DNA of 18,103 nt, from assembly GCA_933822405.4 (NCBI GenBank), contig CAKOGP040001793.1, positions 1-18,103 on the forward strand, read 5' to 3'. Positions 9,798-18,103 of this stretch are shown here, piece by piece. Numbering within the stretch: the first letter of the stretch is position 1; the number at the start of each line of letters is the position of its first letter. The position numbers and the translations under genes were made by a program. The stretch is from Cylindrotheca closterium (Eukaryota > Bacillariophyta > Bacillariophyceae > Bacillariales > Bacillariaceae). The notes beneath the pieces are model-generated. The model did not search any database, had not been told where the DNA came from, and saw only the letters and a list, made by a program, of their open reading frames with translations.

Positions 9798-10873
9798 TCA
9801 AACATGAACGTTTTCCAGTTTCAGTCTCAGTACCTTCTCCTTGGATAGTTGGACATCATATCGCAATGTCTCAATGTTGAAACTCTTGATAGTACCAAAT
9901 TTCCCGTTTAGCTCTGGTTTTAGTTGGAGCCCTGTGATCATTACGACAGTGCAATTGCGAAGAAGAACATTGCTAGGTTTCACACCAATGGCCCTGGAAA
10001 CTCGACCCATGACAAATACTATGTATCTTTCAGATTTCGCATCCCACGAAAGGATTTCAGCATGTTCACCATTCAATTCTGGTATACTTTCAAGACCAAC
10101 CAGCTCCACCTTAGAGTTCTGGACTAGATTGGATGGCTTAACCTTCATGTTTTTTTCGGAATCTTCCAAAACAACCGTGTATCGACCAGAACTAGGATCG
10201 TGTTGTTTTACTGTTCCGCGATCCCCGTTTATGTCTGGCCGACTAACCAATCCTTGTAACGACACAATTGTCCCTTCTGGAATGATATCATATTGCTGTC
10301 TTAGTGGGCGATCTGGCATACTCGCCCTTGGGGAACTCGTACTGCCGCTGCCCAATCCACCCAATCCATCTAGCACGCTGCCCAAGCTACTGAATATTCC
10401 TCCGAATGGACCGCTCCTTCCATTTGACTCGCTTGCACCAAACAGGTCCGAAAAAAATGTCGATGCGCCTCTTTGACTCACACCGGTACCATTTGGCACC
10501 CCATCGGCCGGTCGGCTGTTGCTCCTGCTTTCATTCACCATTCGTTGTTGTTGAGTTGGTTCTTGAATGGCTACAAGATCCCTTCCAAGCTCATCATAAA
10601 GTCTTCTCTTATCTTCATCAGTCAAGCTTGCAAAGGCCTCGCGGATCTGTTGTAATTCCGTTGTTGGTTCTTCATCTCCAGCACTCTGATATTTTGTTTG
10701 AACACAAAAAAAGTGAGTTTGTCGTTGTACAATCAGAAGTCATTGGCATAACCATTGTCACCTATCAATGAAGCCATGCAACCAATATTGCAACATACAT
10801 TCACTTTGCTATAAGCGCTTCGAATGGAGTCCAGGATTTGCAAATAGTCCTCCGAACTCAAATTGCTTGCCAT
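9798..10873 (-). CDS. J-domain-like protein lacking HPD, with three SH3-like PELNG repeats (320 aa, 2 exons)
   Basis: Exons on the minus strand: 10873-10799 (25 codons) and 10685-9798. The 113-nt intron (10798-10686) has GTATGT...ATATCAG, phase 0. Residues 9-60 resemble a J domain: D-Y-L-Q-I-L start, an I-R-S-A-Y-S-K helix, then I-R-E-A-F-A-S-L-T-D-E-D-K-R-R-L-Y-D-E-L-G, which is the typical last part. The region between the two, where HPD should be, is shortened and contains no His-Pro-Asp. Stimulation of Hsp70 ATPase by the usual mechanism is therefore doubtful. A Gly/Ser/Phe-rich linker (about 100-150), as in many DnaJ proteins, follows. Three repeats of about 50 residues (about 164-213, 217-266, 271-320) share L-x-x-x-P-E/D-L/I-N-G, a G/A-x-I/V strand, R-Y-x-V and a K-P-S-N-like end. 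This is a small beta-rich repeat common in algal and protist proteins, probably for binding. No signal peptide or membrane segment was seen. Likely soluble. Confidence 0.82.
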
Positions 10874-11690
10874 GTTCTTGATGTTGCTCTAGTATGGTGT
10901 TTCATGTGGAGCCTTTGGTGGATGAGATTATACGCATTCCATTGCATCAGGCGTGCATGCAGGAACGAATGGATCAATCGTGCGGCCATCGTAAAGACAG
11001 TCATCCTGCGATAAATGTGCGATCAATCTTGCAGGCGGTCATTTCGGCCACATAGACATTCCGAACCGTATGACCGTGTTTAACGTGATGTGTTTAACGT
11101 GGATTTGGAACTATCAAAGTACTTCCACGTTAAACACACCCTTGGGTGAACGCAGTGCAGACGTCGATTGTCAACACCAAAACCTCACCGCATGACAATT
11201 AAACTCTACACTGGCTTAGAATTATATTGAATTTTGTTGTCAAATGTTAATATTTTATATTTTACGTAGTTGTGAGATGTTATGGGGGAAAATCGTTGCC
11301 TAGATACAACTGGAAATCCCGCTCAGCGCCATTCTTACTCCTGATGGGCAACAGTGCACAACCATTCAGCCATGATCTGTAGATTTTCATATTTCATTTT
11401 CCAGGCGGGTTGTCACATTCCTCATTACTCTTCCATGTATCATCTTTGAGCGCCATTTGAGGAAGCATGCTGGCTTGTAGGTTTCAATCATTGGAGAATT
11501 GTCGCCAAGCAATTGCTGCTGCTACCCCTGATACCTTGTATTGCATCAGCTACAGTCGCAAGTGCCTTCATATGCTGTGCATTCTTGGTATCTCACCCAA
11601 TTCGCCTGAAAGCTCCCCAGTTCTGATTTTTTTCACTCTGCTCACTTGATGACAGGCAGCGCCCATGCAGATTTGCAAGCCAACTAGAAG
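10874..11690. other. Intergenic region upstream of the J-like gene
   Basis: No convincing gene. It contains the promoter side of the minus-strand J-like gene and a cluster of three GTGTTTAACGTG motifs (listed separately). A 60-codon frame at 11467-11649 has no recognisable features. Confidence 0.4.
11076..11138. repeat. GTGTTTAACGTG direct repeat plus inverted copy
   Basis: GTGTTTAACGTG occurs at 11076-11087 and 11090-11101, two bases apart. An inverted copy lies at 11124-11138. The second and third copies form a perfect 15-bp stem (11089-11103 with 11124-11138) around a 20-nt loop. The cluster is about 200-260 bp upstream of the J-like gene start, so a multi-site binding element for that gene is plausible. 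Confidence 0.65.
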
Positions 11691-11987
11691 ATGGACAAAA
11701 CAACCTCATTCTATTTGCTAAAAGGGTTTGCCTCCATCTGCTTTGTCGTCTGGGGATCACAGATGCTCTCATTCTTTCAGTCTGCCCAGCGGATGACAGC
11801 GATCATGCCGATCTTCAAAGCCAACGAGGAGCAAGGAGATAGCAAAACACTATTATTCCCCTTGGGGGCAACACTGACTCCAGTAGTATCCAGCTTGTTC
11901 GTCTCAGCCCCCACGGCGGTAGATTGTTGGCGAAACGTATGTTTCTTCATTTTCTTCAGTTCCAATCTTGTTTTCTTCATCATTTGA
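11691..11987 (+). CDS. Doubtful small hydrophobic ORF (98 aa)
   Basis: An ATG-to-stop frame with a hydrophobic N-terminal stretch (about residues 9-29) and a second hydrophobic, Phe-rich C-terminal stretch. The DNA near 11938-11990 (GTATGTTTCTTC... T-rich) could instead be the start of an intron, so the last 15 residues may be intronic. The antisense strand is also open over much of this stretch. No family recognised and no conserved motif seen, so this may be chance. Confidence 0.2.
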   Translation: MDKTTSFYLLKGFASICFVVWGSQMLSFFQSAQRMTAIMPIFKANEEQGDSKTLLFPLGATLTPVVSSLFVSAPTAVDCWRNVCFFIFFSSNLVFFII

Positions 11988-12480
11988 TGGCTCGGTTTTG
12001 GGTAACAAGACTCGCCTTCACTGTGGCTTCATCTCGTTGGATTACAAGAAAAACACATCACAATTGCCAACTGAGGCAGCTGTTGTCATCAGATTATTCT
12101 TTGTCTCCTGTTCTCAGTTTCGTCTGTTGTTCGTTATGAAGAAGCTTGTGAAAACAAGTAGCTACTGTCTGGTGTTGAATGATTCGGTTGACGATTTTGT
12201 CGTTTCATCCATCATCTTGTATATCCGCGGGTTACTTTGTGGCATCTTACCATCGGCCTCATCTATCGCGACCGCTTCTTGGAACGGCCGGGAAATAGAT
12301 TTTTAGCATACAATTCTTGGGAGTAAATATTGATTTTCCCGGCCGTCCCTGCCGCTATCCTCCAAATAGTTTTACGTGCAAGGTCATACAGTGCCACCGA
12401 ATATATTTGCCTCTATATGCAGCTGTTCTCCAACTTTGAAACCATAAAGTGAAACCGCGATTTACTCAATCCTCGTTTGC
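11988..12480. other. Spacer before the repeat array, with one inverted repeat
   Basis: A 112-codon plus frame (11968-12306) overlaps it but shows no recognisable domain and low plausibility. ACGGCCGGGAAA at 12284-12295 pairs perfectly with TTTCCCGGCCGT at 12335-12346, leaving a 39-nt AT-rich loop. Nothing else could be assigned. Confidence 0.35.
12284..12346. repeat. 12-bp inverted repeat
   Basis: Perfect 12-bp GC-rich arms, with a flanking GG/CC that extends pairing across one unpaired base. They enclose 39 bp of AT-rich sequence. This could be a terminator-like hairpin or the remains of a small element; no target-site duplication was identified. Confidence 0.5.
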
Positions 12481-12545
12481 AACCAAACAACTGTCATGGT
12501 AATCCCCATGTTGTCTAAACCCAACACAAGCAGAACACGACAGAA

Positions 12546-12629
12546 GTTAACAATAAAGCTCAGTTGCCAATGGATCGGCCATTTATGAATTGTTTGAGCT
12601 GCATGAAAGAATTATTGGAGGAACAAAGG
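12546..12629 (+). other. Second exon-like module, copy A
   Basis: A 28-codon stretch containing QLPMDRPFMNCLSCMKELL. It follows an ACAG acceptor-like site and aligns without gaps to copy B, 673 bp downstream. Thirteen codons differ, five of them synonymously. It lies at the left edge of the array and may be an exon of the same former gene. After it the frame soon ends in a stop and no donor is evident. Confidence 0.45.
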
Positions 12630-13218
12630 ACGGAAGGCAAAAGCATATAATTTATTTGGACATTGTGTTGCTCATATCTTGACTTTCGTTGCATTCATCC
12701 AACAATACGCCGCCACCGTCGCATGACTACTAAATTTCTATCAAAACCTTTGCAAGAAGAATTGGTCATGCAGAAGAGAAATGGCGTGCCTCAAGGTGAG
12801 TTTGATTGTTTGATGCTGCGATTGTGAATCATGTTGACAAAAGCAGTCGCTCGTGTCTTGACTTTCTTTGCATTCATCCAACAATACACCTTTGTTGCTT
12901 GATTACTAGTACAGAGTCGTCAAGCCATCTTTGACAATCCATGAAACAGAAGAGAAATGGAGTCGCTCGAGGTAAGTTTGATTGTTGGATGTTGGGATTG
13001 TCAATCATGACTATGCTTGTGGTCTCCAAGGCTTGAACTACTACTGTACCCAACAGTACTCCATCATCATTGCTCGACTTCTACAGACTTATCAAGCTAT
13101 CTCTGACAAAAACGGAACAGGTCGCGCTTGTAATGATATTCGCTTTGTTGACTATTGGATGTTGCAATGAATCATGATGATGACGGTGATCACCAAACAC
13201 CGGCAGAACCTAACAGAA

Positions 13219-13302
13219 GGTAGCAATAGACCTCAATTGCCAATGGATCTGCCGCTAATGAAATGTTTGAGCTGTATGAAAGAGTTATTGAGGGAGCAAA
13301 GG
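13219..13302 (+). other. Second exon-like module, copy B
   Basis: Counterpart of the stretch at 12546-12629, encoding QLPMDLPLMKCLSCMKELL after an AACAG site. It interrupts the 175-bp periodicity between the donors at 12972 and 13472. The two copies imply that a segment of several hundred bp, and not only the small unit, was duplicated. Confidence 0.45.
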
Positions 13303-16300
13303 CAAAATATTATAATTTCATTTTGAACAATCAGGAAGTTTGAGGAGTCCCTGTTCCAAATATTGCAAGAGAAAGGCACTATCTCTCACTATATGCACTC
13401 TGTGGGTGTTTGTTTGTTCGAACCATTCTTTGGCAAAGAAAGTTTCCATTTTGGCTTTGACATCACTCAAGGTGAGTTTCATTGTGGAATGCTGCATTTA
13501 CAAACATTGATAAAAGCGGTTGCTCATATATATTGACATGATTGCATCCACATAACAATACACCGTCGCCATCGCAGGACTAACTCCTCCAAACCTGTCA
13601 AGACCTTTTGGAGAAGAATTGGTCAAGCAGAAGAGAAATGGCGTCCCTCAAGGTGAGTTTGATTGTTGGATGCTGCGATTGTCAATCATGTTTACAAAAG
13701 CGGTCGCTCATATCTTGACATGTTTGTGTTCACCCAACAGTACACCGTCGTCATCGCATGACTCCTTCAAACCTATCAAGACCTTTCGAGAAGAATTGGT
13801 CAATCAGAAGAGAAATGGCGTCCCTCAAGGTGAGTTTGATTGTCAGATACTGCGGTTGTCAATCATGTTGTTGAAAGCGGTTGCTCATGTCATGATATGG
13901 ATTTCATTCAGGAACAATAAACCGCCGCCATTGCTTGATAACAACAAATCATCAAGACATCTCTGAAAAGAATCAATGAAGCACAAGTGAAATGGGGTCC
14001 CAAAGGTAAGTTTGATTGTCGGATGTTTCGAATGTCCGTCATTTTGATGAAACAAGTCGCTCTTGTCATGATATTGTTTTCATTCAGTCCAAATCATGCA
14101 GTCGTCATCGCTTGATCACTACAGATTCATCAAGCCACCTATGGGAAGAATTCGTTGACCAGAAGTGAAATGGCGTTGCTCAACAAGGCAAGTTTGATTG
14201 TTGCAATCGTCAATGTTGAAAAAAAAAACGGGTCACTCATGTTGCTCCTGCCTTGATATGGTTTGGCATTCAACCAGCAATACTCCGTCGCCGTCGCTTG
14301 ATAACTACAAACTTATCAAGCCATCTCTGAGAAGAATCCATCAAGCAGAAGAGAAATGGCATTGCTCCCGGTAAAGTTGATTGTGATATGTTGTGATTGT
14401 CAATCATGACCGTGACAGTGGTCGTCCCCATTGCTTGACTACTGCTTTACCCAACAATACACCGTTGTCGTCGCTTGATTATCAGTACAGACTTATCAAT
14501 CCATCTCTGGGGAGATTCCATCTAGCAGAAGAGAAATGGTGTCAATAGAGGTGATGTTGATTGTGATATGCTGCGATTGTCAATCATGACCATGTCAGTG
14601 TTTGCCATTGGTTGCATTACACTGTTGTGGGTGCTTGATTATTACAGACTCATCAAGCCATCTCTGAGAACAATCCATCCAGCAGAAGTGAAATGGCGTC
14701 GCTCAGCAAGGTAAGTTTGATTGTTGGATGTTTACATCGTGCATCATGTTGATGAAAGAAGTCGCTCATGTCATGATATATGGTTTTGTTGCATTCAACC
14801 AACAATACTCCATCCTTGTTGCTTGATTGCTGAAGACTTATCAAATCAACCAAACAGAAGAGAAATGGAGTATGTCAAGGTAAGTTTGACTGTCGGATAT
14901 TGCAATTGTGAATCATGAAGATGACGGGGGTCACCAATACTCAACTACTTCACCCAACAATAAACCATTGTCGTTGCTTGATTACTACAGACTTAGTATC
15001 AAGCCATCTCTGAAGAGAATTGATCCAGGAGAAAAGAAATGGTGTCCCTCAAGGTAAGTTTGATTGTTGAAGGTTGCGATTTGCAATCATGACCGTGACA
15101 GTGGTTGCTATTGCTTGACTACTTTACCCAACAATGCATTGTCGTTGTTGCTTGATTACTACAGACTCATCAAGCCATTTCTGAGAAGACTCCATCTAGC
15201 AGAAGAGAAATGGCGTCGCTCCAGGTAAGGTTGATTGTGATATGTTTTGTTCGTCGACCATGTTGATGAAATAAGTCGCTCATGTCTTGATGTGTTTTGC
15301 ATTCAACCAACATTACACAGTCCTCGTTGTTTGATTACTACAGACTCTTCAAGTTGTCATTGCTTGATTCTTACAGACTTATCAAGCCATCTCTGAGAGC
15401 AATCCATCCAGCAGAAGTGAAATGGCGTTGCTCAACAACGTAAGTTTGATTGTTGGATGCTTCCTTTGTGCATCATGTTGATGAGACAAGTCGCTCATGC
15501 CTTGATATGGTTTGCATTCAACCAATAATACACTGGCGGCGTCACTTGATTACTACAGACTTATCAAGCCATCTCTGGGGTGAATCCAACAAACAGAAGA
15601 GAAATGGCGTCGCTGTAGGTGTGTTTAATTGTTGTATGTTACGTTTGTCAACAAGGATGGTCACAGTGGTCTCCATTACTTGACTACTTTACACAAGAAT
15701 ACGCCCTTGTTGTCGCTTGATTACTAGGACAGACTTATCATTCTTCATAGCTCCTAATACCATACAAAACACAGCATATTAGTACTAAGAATGAGCAAAG
15801 TTCTGTAGCAAATAATGGATCTCTTATTATGCTTTTAAAAGATTATCAAATGTCTCCTGTTCTTTAGTCATTTTTCCTTGGCGCTTCTCCCTCCCTCAAA
15901 TCCAGCTTCATTATTTCCTTTTGTGCCTTGTTCTGTTTGGGCACTCCAAAGCCCATTACATTGCTAATGGTGCATGATGCTCTGTAGTTTAATCCATATC
16001 ATCCAAAGAATTTTAAAATTGAGTATAACCCTTTGCAAAACAACGTCCAATCAGGTCTTAAAATTGCTTTCAGATGTTGTGTAAGGCCTGCTGAGGTGAG
16101 GATTCCCTTCTTGTTGTATTGCCCATTGAAGGTGGCTTTCCTCCTACAACCTCCTACAACCTAGACATCGCAGTTCCACTTTTTGCCCTTGCTTGCTGTG
16201 GTGCTTTCTAGGGTGGCCCTCCATGAAAGAAATCAAGTAAGTGTCCGGCTAAGGGTTTCAAATATAGTACTAGCGTGATACTACTACAGCCAGCAGAAGG

Positions 16301-16851
16301 TTTGTTAAAGCAGTGCCCGCTTCCAACAAGCTGGTTTCATGGTGATATGCAAGACCAAATGAGGGGAACTTCCTGTACAAGCCAAATCATGAGCAACTTT
16401 GATGACTCTCCTTGACTAGTTTACATGATGGCTACTATTGGCAGCTTGATGTCTGTGACAAAGGAGTGTCACAAGAAGGAGACCTGCGAGTGATAAAATG
16501 CTAATTAATAGCCTTTTTGTTAATGGACTGTGAAAAAAGGTCACCACGTTGGGACATGCAGGACAACAATGACCTTTTGGATGAGTAGGACCTGTCAACC
16601 AATGTCTCATTGTTGTCATGATGACTAATGTGTGCTGTTCACTCCAAAGGAGTGTCCAAAAAGGGGGGCTCCTTGTGAAAAAAGGACAAGGAACTTTTGG
16701 AAAGGACGATGAGCCATGTCGCAAAAAGGGCAGACCATGGGGAATTTTGGGGAATTTCTTCATAAAAAGGTCATACCTACTGTTTCAGATGATTGTTGAA
16801 TGACTACAGATGGACACTAAACAAAGTCTTCTGTATCCAAAATTCCTTCAC

Positions 16852-16890
16852 TAAGTATTAGCTTTTAGTATTACCTTTTAGTATTAGCTT
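16852..16890. repeat. 13-bp tandem repeat, three copies
   Basis: Three consecutive 13-bp units: TAAGTATTAGCTT, TTAGTATTACCTT and TTAGTATTAGCTT. They differ by one or two bases. A minisatellite seed or a cluster of binding sites; no function visible. Confidence 0.7.
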
Positions 16891-16965
16891 AGAAGTGGCC
16901 GCTTGCAGTTGCGGTTTGATTGAAATGACACCGTGTTGTCATGAGCACATGGCACTCTTGTCCGT

Positions 16966-17014
16966 GGGTTGTGGAGGGTGTAGGGTGGAGGGAAAACTGG
17001 GAGGGAAAATTGGG
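16966..17014 (+). other. Potential G-quadruplex motif
   Basis: Seven GGG runs (16966, 16976, 16983, 16990, 16999, 17003, 17012) lie on the plus strand in 49 bases. The loops are 7, 4, 4, 6, 1 and 6 nt, which fits the standard G3N1-7 rule with several possible combinations. No gene is assigned next to it. Confidence 0.6.
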
Positions 17015-17743
17015 CAAAAAATAAAGGAGGCAAAAAATGGGATTGAATTTTGGTTTTTGGAAAACTGCAACAAAGCTTGATTGGAATTCATTTTCAAAGC
17101 CACGCTCTGTTCTTTCCTGACACTCATCATTGTTGTTGAAGCAGCAATGTGAACTTCCGGAGACTACAATTCCTGCAAGAAACAAAGAGGCTTCCGACAC
17201 GGCACATTGGAGACCTACAACTTTTGGAATGCTTCAACATGCCTATGTTCATGTTTGTAACGCATGCATGGAAGATATAATTCATGTGAAACACATGCAG
17301 GGAAGGAAGAATCAAGTTGGGATGGGATCTATGGCCTCCTCTTCTATTGTCTTGGACTGCTATTGTCGTGAAACCATCTTCTCAGCGACACAAAAGATGG
17401 GGAGAAGCTTGGAGTTCTTCTAAGGATGGAGACTAGAATGTGACAGACAGAGAACACCGCTGCTGTTGCGGAAAGGCTGGAGTGGAACTGGATGATTCCT
17501 GGGCTTTTTGAGAAATCAGATTGTTACTAGTGTGTTGACAAAGAAATTGAAAATGTTGCAAGACGCTGTCCATTGATTAATTTTCAATTTCTTCTCCCAA
17601 ATAGTAGGGGGAAGTCTGTTTGTTTGCCGTCTTGTAGTGTTAAGGAAATTAAGTTTCTAGTACATTTTTCGGTTCTTGTTTTATGGTGGTGGGGTCTTCA
17701 GTGAATTTTTAGCCAATAAGAGTTTGTCAATTCACTAAAAATG

Positions 17744-17798
17744 AGTCTATTATTAGTGGTATGAGCCAATCACAGCTCTCTATCACTAATGATAGACT
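17744..17798 (+). repeat. 18-bp hairpin
   Basis: The arms at 17744-17761 and 17781-17798 pair over 18 positions around a 19-nt loop. The two non-Watson-Crick positions are U-G and G-U in plus-strand RNA but would be A-C in minus-strand RNA. This favours a plus-sense RNA structure, or an old inverted repeat with two changes. Confidence 0.5.
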
Positions 17799-18103
17799 TG
17801 ACTAAGTCTCTTCCACACTAAATTAGTACTCTCCACTGGCTCCAAATGATGTTAGGGGGATGTTAGTAGTTTCTCTTTGTCTTATCAAATAACTAAACAC
17901 CTTGTCTTAAGGACCAACCCTAGCCCTTGATCAAGAGGAAGGCCCTCGATCATTTCCCCACACTTGACTCTGGATTTGTTGAAGATGTATTTTGAGATAT
18001 TTGGAGATTGGAGAATGCGGAGCAGAAACACGAAACGAGGCATTAGACAATGGGTCATCTTGTGTAAGATTGAACAGTGCCTGACAATAATGTGAGAAGT
18101 ATT

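Larger units (their letters stand above)
12481..15760 (+). repeat. Tandem array of exon-intron modules (microexon repeats)
   Basis: About sixteen degenerate units of roughly 175 bp. Donor-like sites sit at 12796, 12972, 13472, 13653, 13830, 14006, 14188, 14371, 14551, 14711, 14880, 15054, 15225, 15440 and 15619, mostly 160-183 bp apart. Many units start after a TTGATTACTACAG acceptor. The exon-like cores are 60 or 63 nt: 14125-14187, 14311-14370, 14491-14550, 14648-14710, 14991-15053, 15165-15224, 15377-15439, 15559-15618. In phase 0 they encode variants of TYQAISEKNPSSRREMASLK. Copies starting at 14125, 14311, 14491, 14648, 15165 and 15377 are open. Differences such as TCA/TCC/TCT for Ser, ATC/ATT and GCG/GCA are synonymous, and the 63-nt forms add whole codons. 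Copies 14991, 15559 and 12915 contain stops; 14836-14879 is 44 nt and breaks frame; the acceptor of 14311 is AA and the donor at 14188 is GC. No first or last exon was found. It is either a decaying repeat gene or a transcribed array. Confidence 0.75.
15761..18103. other. Gene-poor region
   Basis: No convincing coding region, RNA gene or mobile-element protein in 2.3 kb. Open frames such as 16763-16416 (-) and 17130-17423 (+) have no recognisable features. Short repeats are present: an exact 10-bp tandem at 16141-16160, repeated GTGAAAAAAGG-type segments at about 16527 and 16675, and the items listed separately. It is probably ageing repeat sequence. Confidence 0.45.

Noticed and set aside
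13410..13430. tRNA-like B box (TTCGAACC)
   Set aside because: No matching A box, acceptor stem or cloverleaf arms could be found around it.
13619..13966. 115-codon open frame across two array units
   Set aside because: It reads through two GTGAGT donors and intron-like sequence in a frame different from the one conserved among the exon copies.
12796..15732. Intronic box C/D snoRNAs in the array
   Set aside because: Some introns contain TTGATGAAA, close to box C, but the preceding base is wrong and no properly placed CTGA box D with a terminal stem is seen. The motif is also absent from the second intron type.
12481..15760. CRISPR array
   Set aside because: The repeats are about 175 bp, degenerate throughout, have no short constant repeat with unique spacers, and the context is eukaryotic.
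17130..17423. 97-codon plus-strand frame
   Set aside because: Composition looks non-coding, there are no motifs, and no splice or neighbouring exon supports it.

Overview
The window looks like nuclear DNA of a photosynthetic stramenopile, most likely a diatom. I infer this from compact GT-AG introns of about 75-160 nt, genes on both strands with short spacers, a Tweety-like membrane protein, a sialate O-acetylesterase (SASA) family esterase, and a glutathione peroxidase relic with TGA at the redox-active codon. Species cannot be fixed from the sequence alone. No prokaryotic operons, tRNA, rRNA, CRISPR array or intact transposase were seen.

Layout. 1-742: upstream region with strong palindromes and a probable 5'-UTR intron. 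743-1597 (+): polar, probably disordered 284-aa protein with an acidic tail. 2188-5290 (-): three-exon, 980-aa, five-helix membrane protein of Tweety-like topology with a long acidic cytoplasmic tail, convergent with the first gene. 5291-6648: divergent promoter region. 6649-8188 (+): three-exon, 427-aa SASA-domain esterase, probably secreted. 8189-8882: decayed-looking sequence. 8883-9456 (+): glutathione peroxidase pseudogene that still carries its intron. 9798-10873 (-): two-exon, 320-aa J-domain-like protein without the HPD motif, ending in three SH3-like 'PELNG' repeats. 10874-12480: sparse region with inverted repeats and one doubtful small ORF.

12481-15760 is the most unusual part. It is a tandem array of about sixteen degenerate units of roughly 175 bp. 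Each unit is built like a 60-63-nt exon with an acceptor before it and a GTAAGT/GTGAGT-type donor behind it. Several exon copies are open in one shared frame, with a consensus of about 20 residues (TYQAISEKNPSSRREMASLK) and several third-position differences. Others carry stops, frame breaks or ruined splice sites. 15761-18103 has no convincing gene but holds a G-quadruplex motif, a 13-bp tandem repeat and an 18-bp hairpin.

The genes do not form an obvious pathway. The left 11 kb is ordinary gene-dense chromosome with one dead gene. The right 7 kb is repeat-rich and gene-poor.
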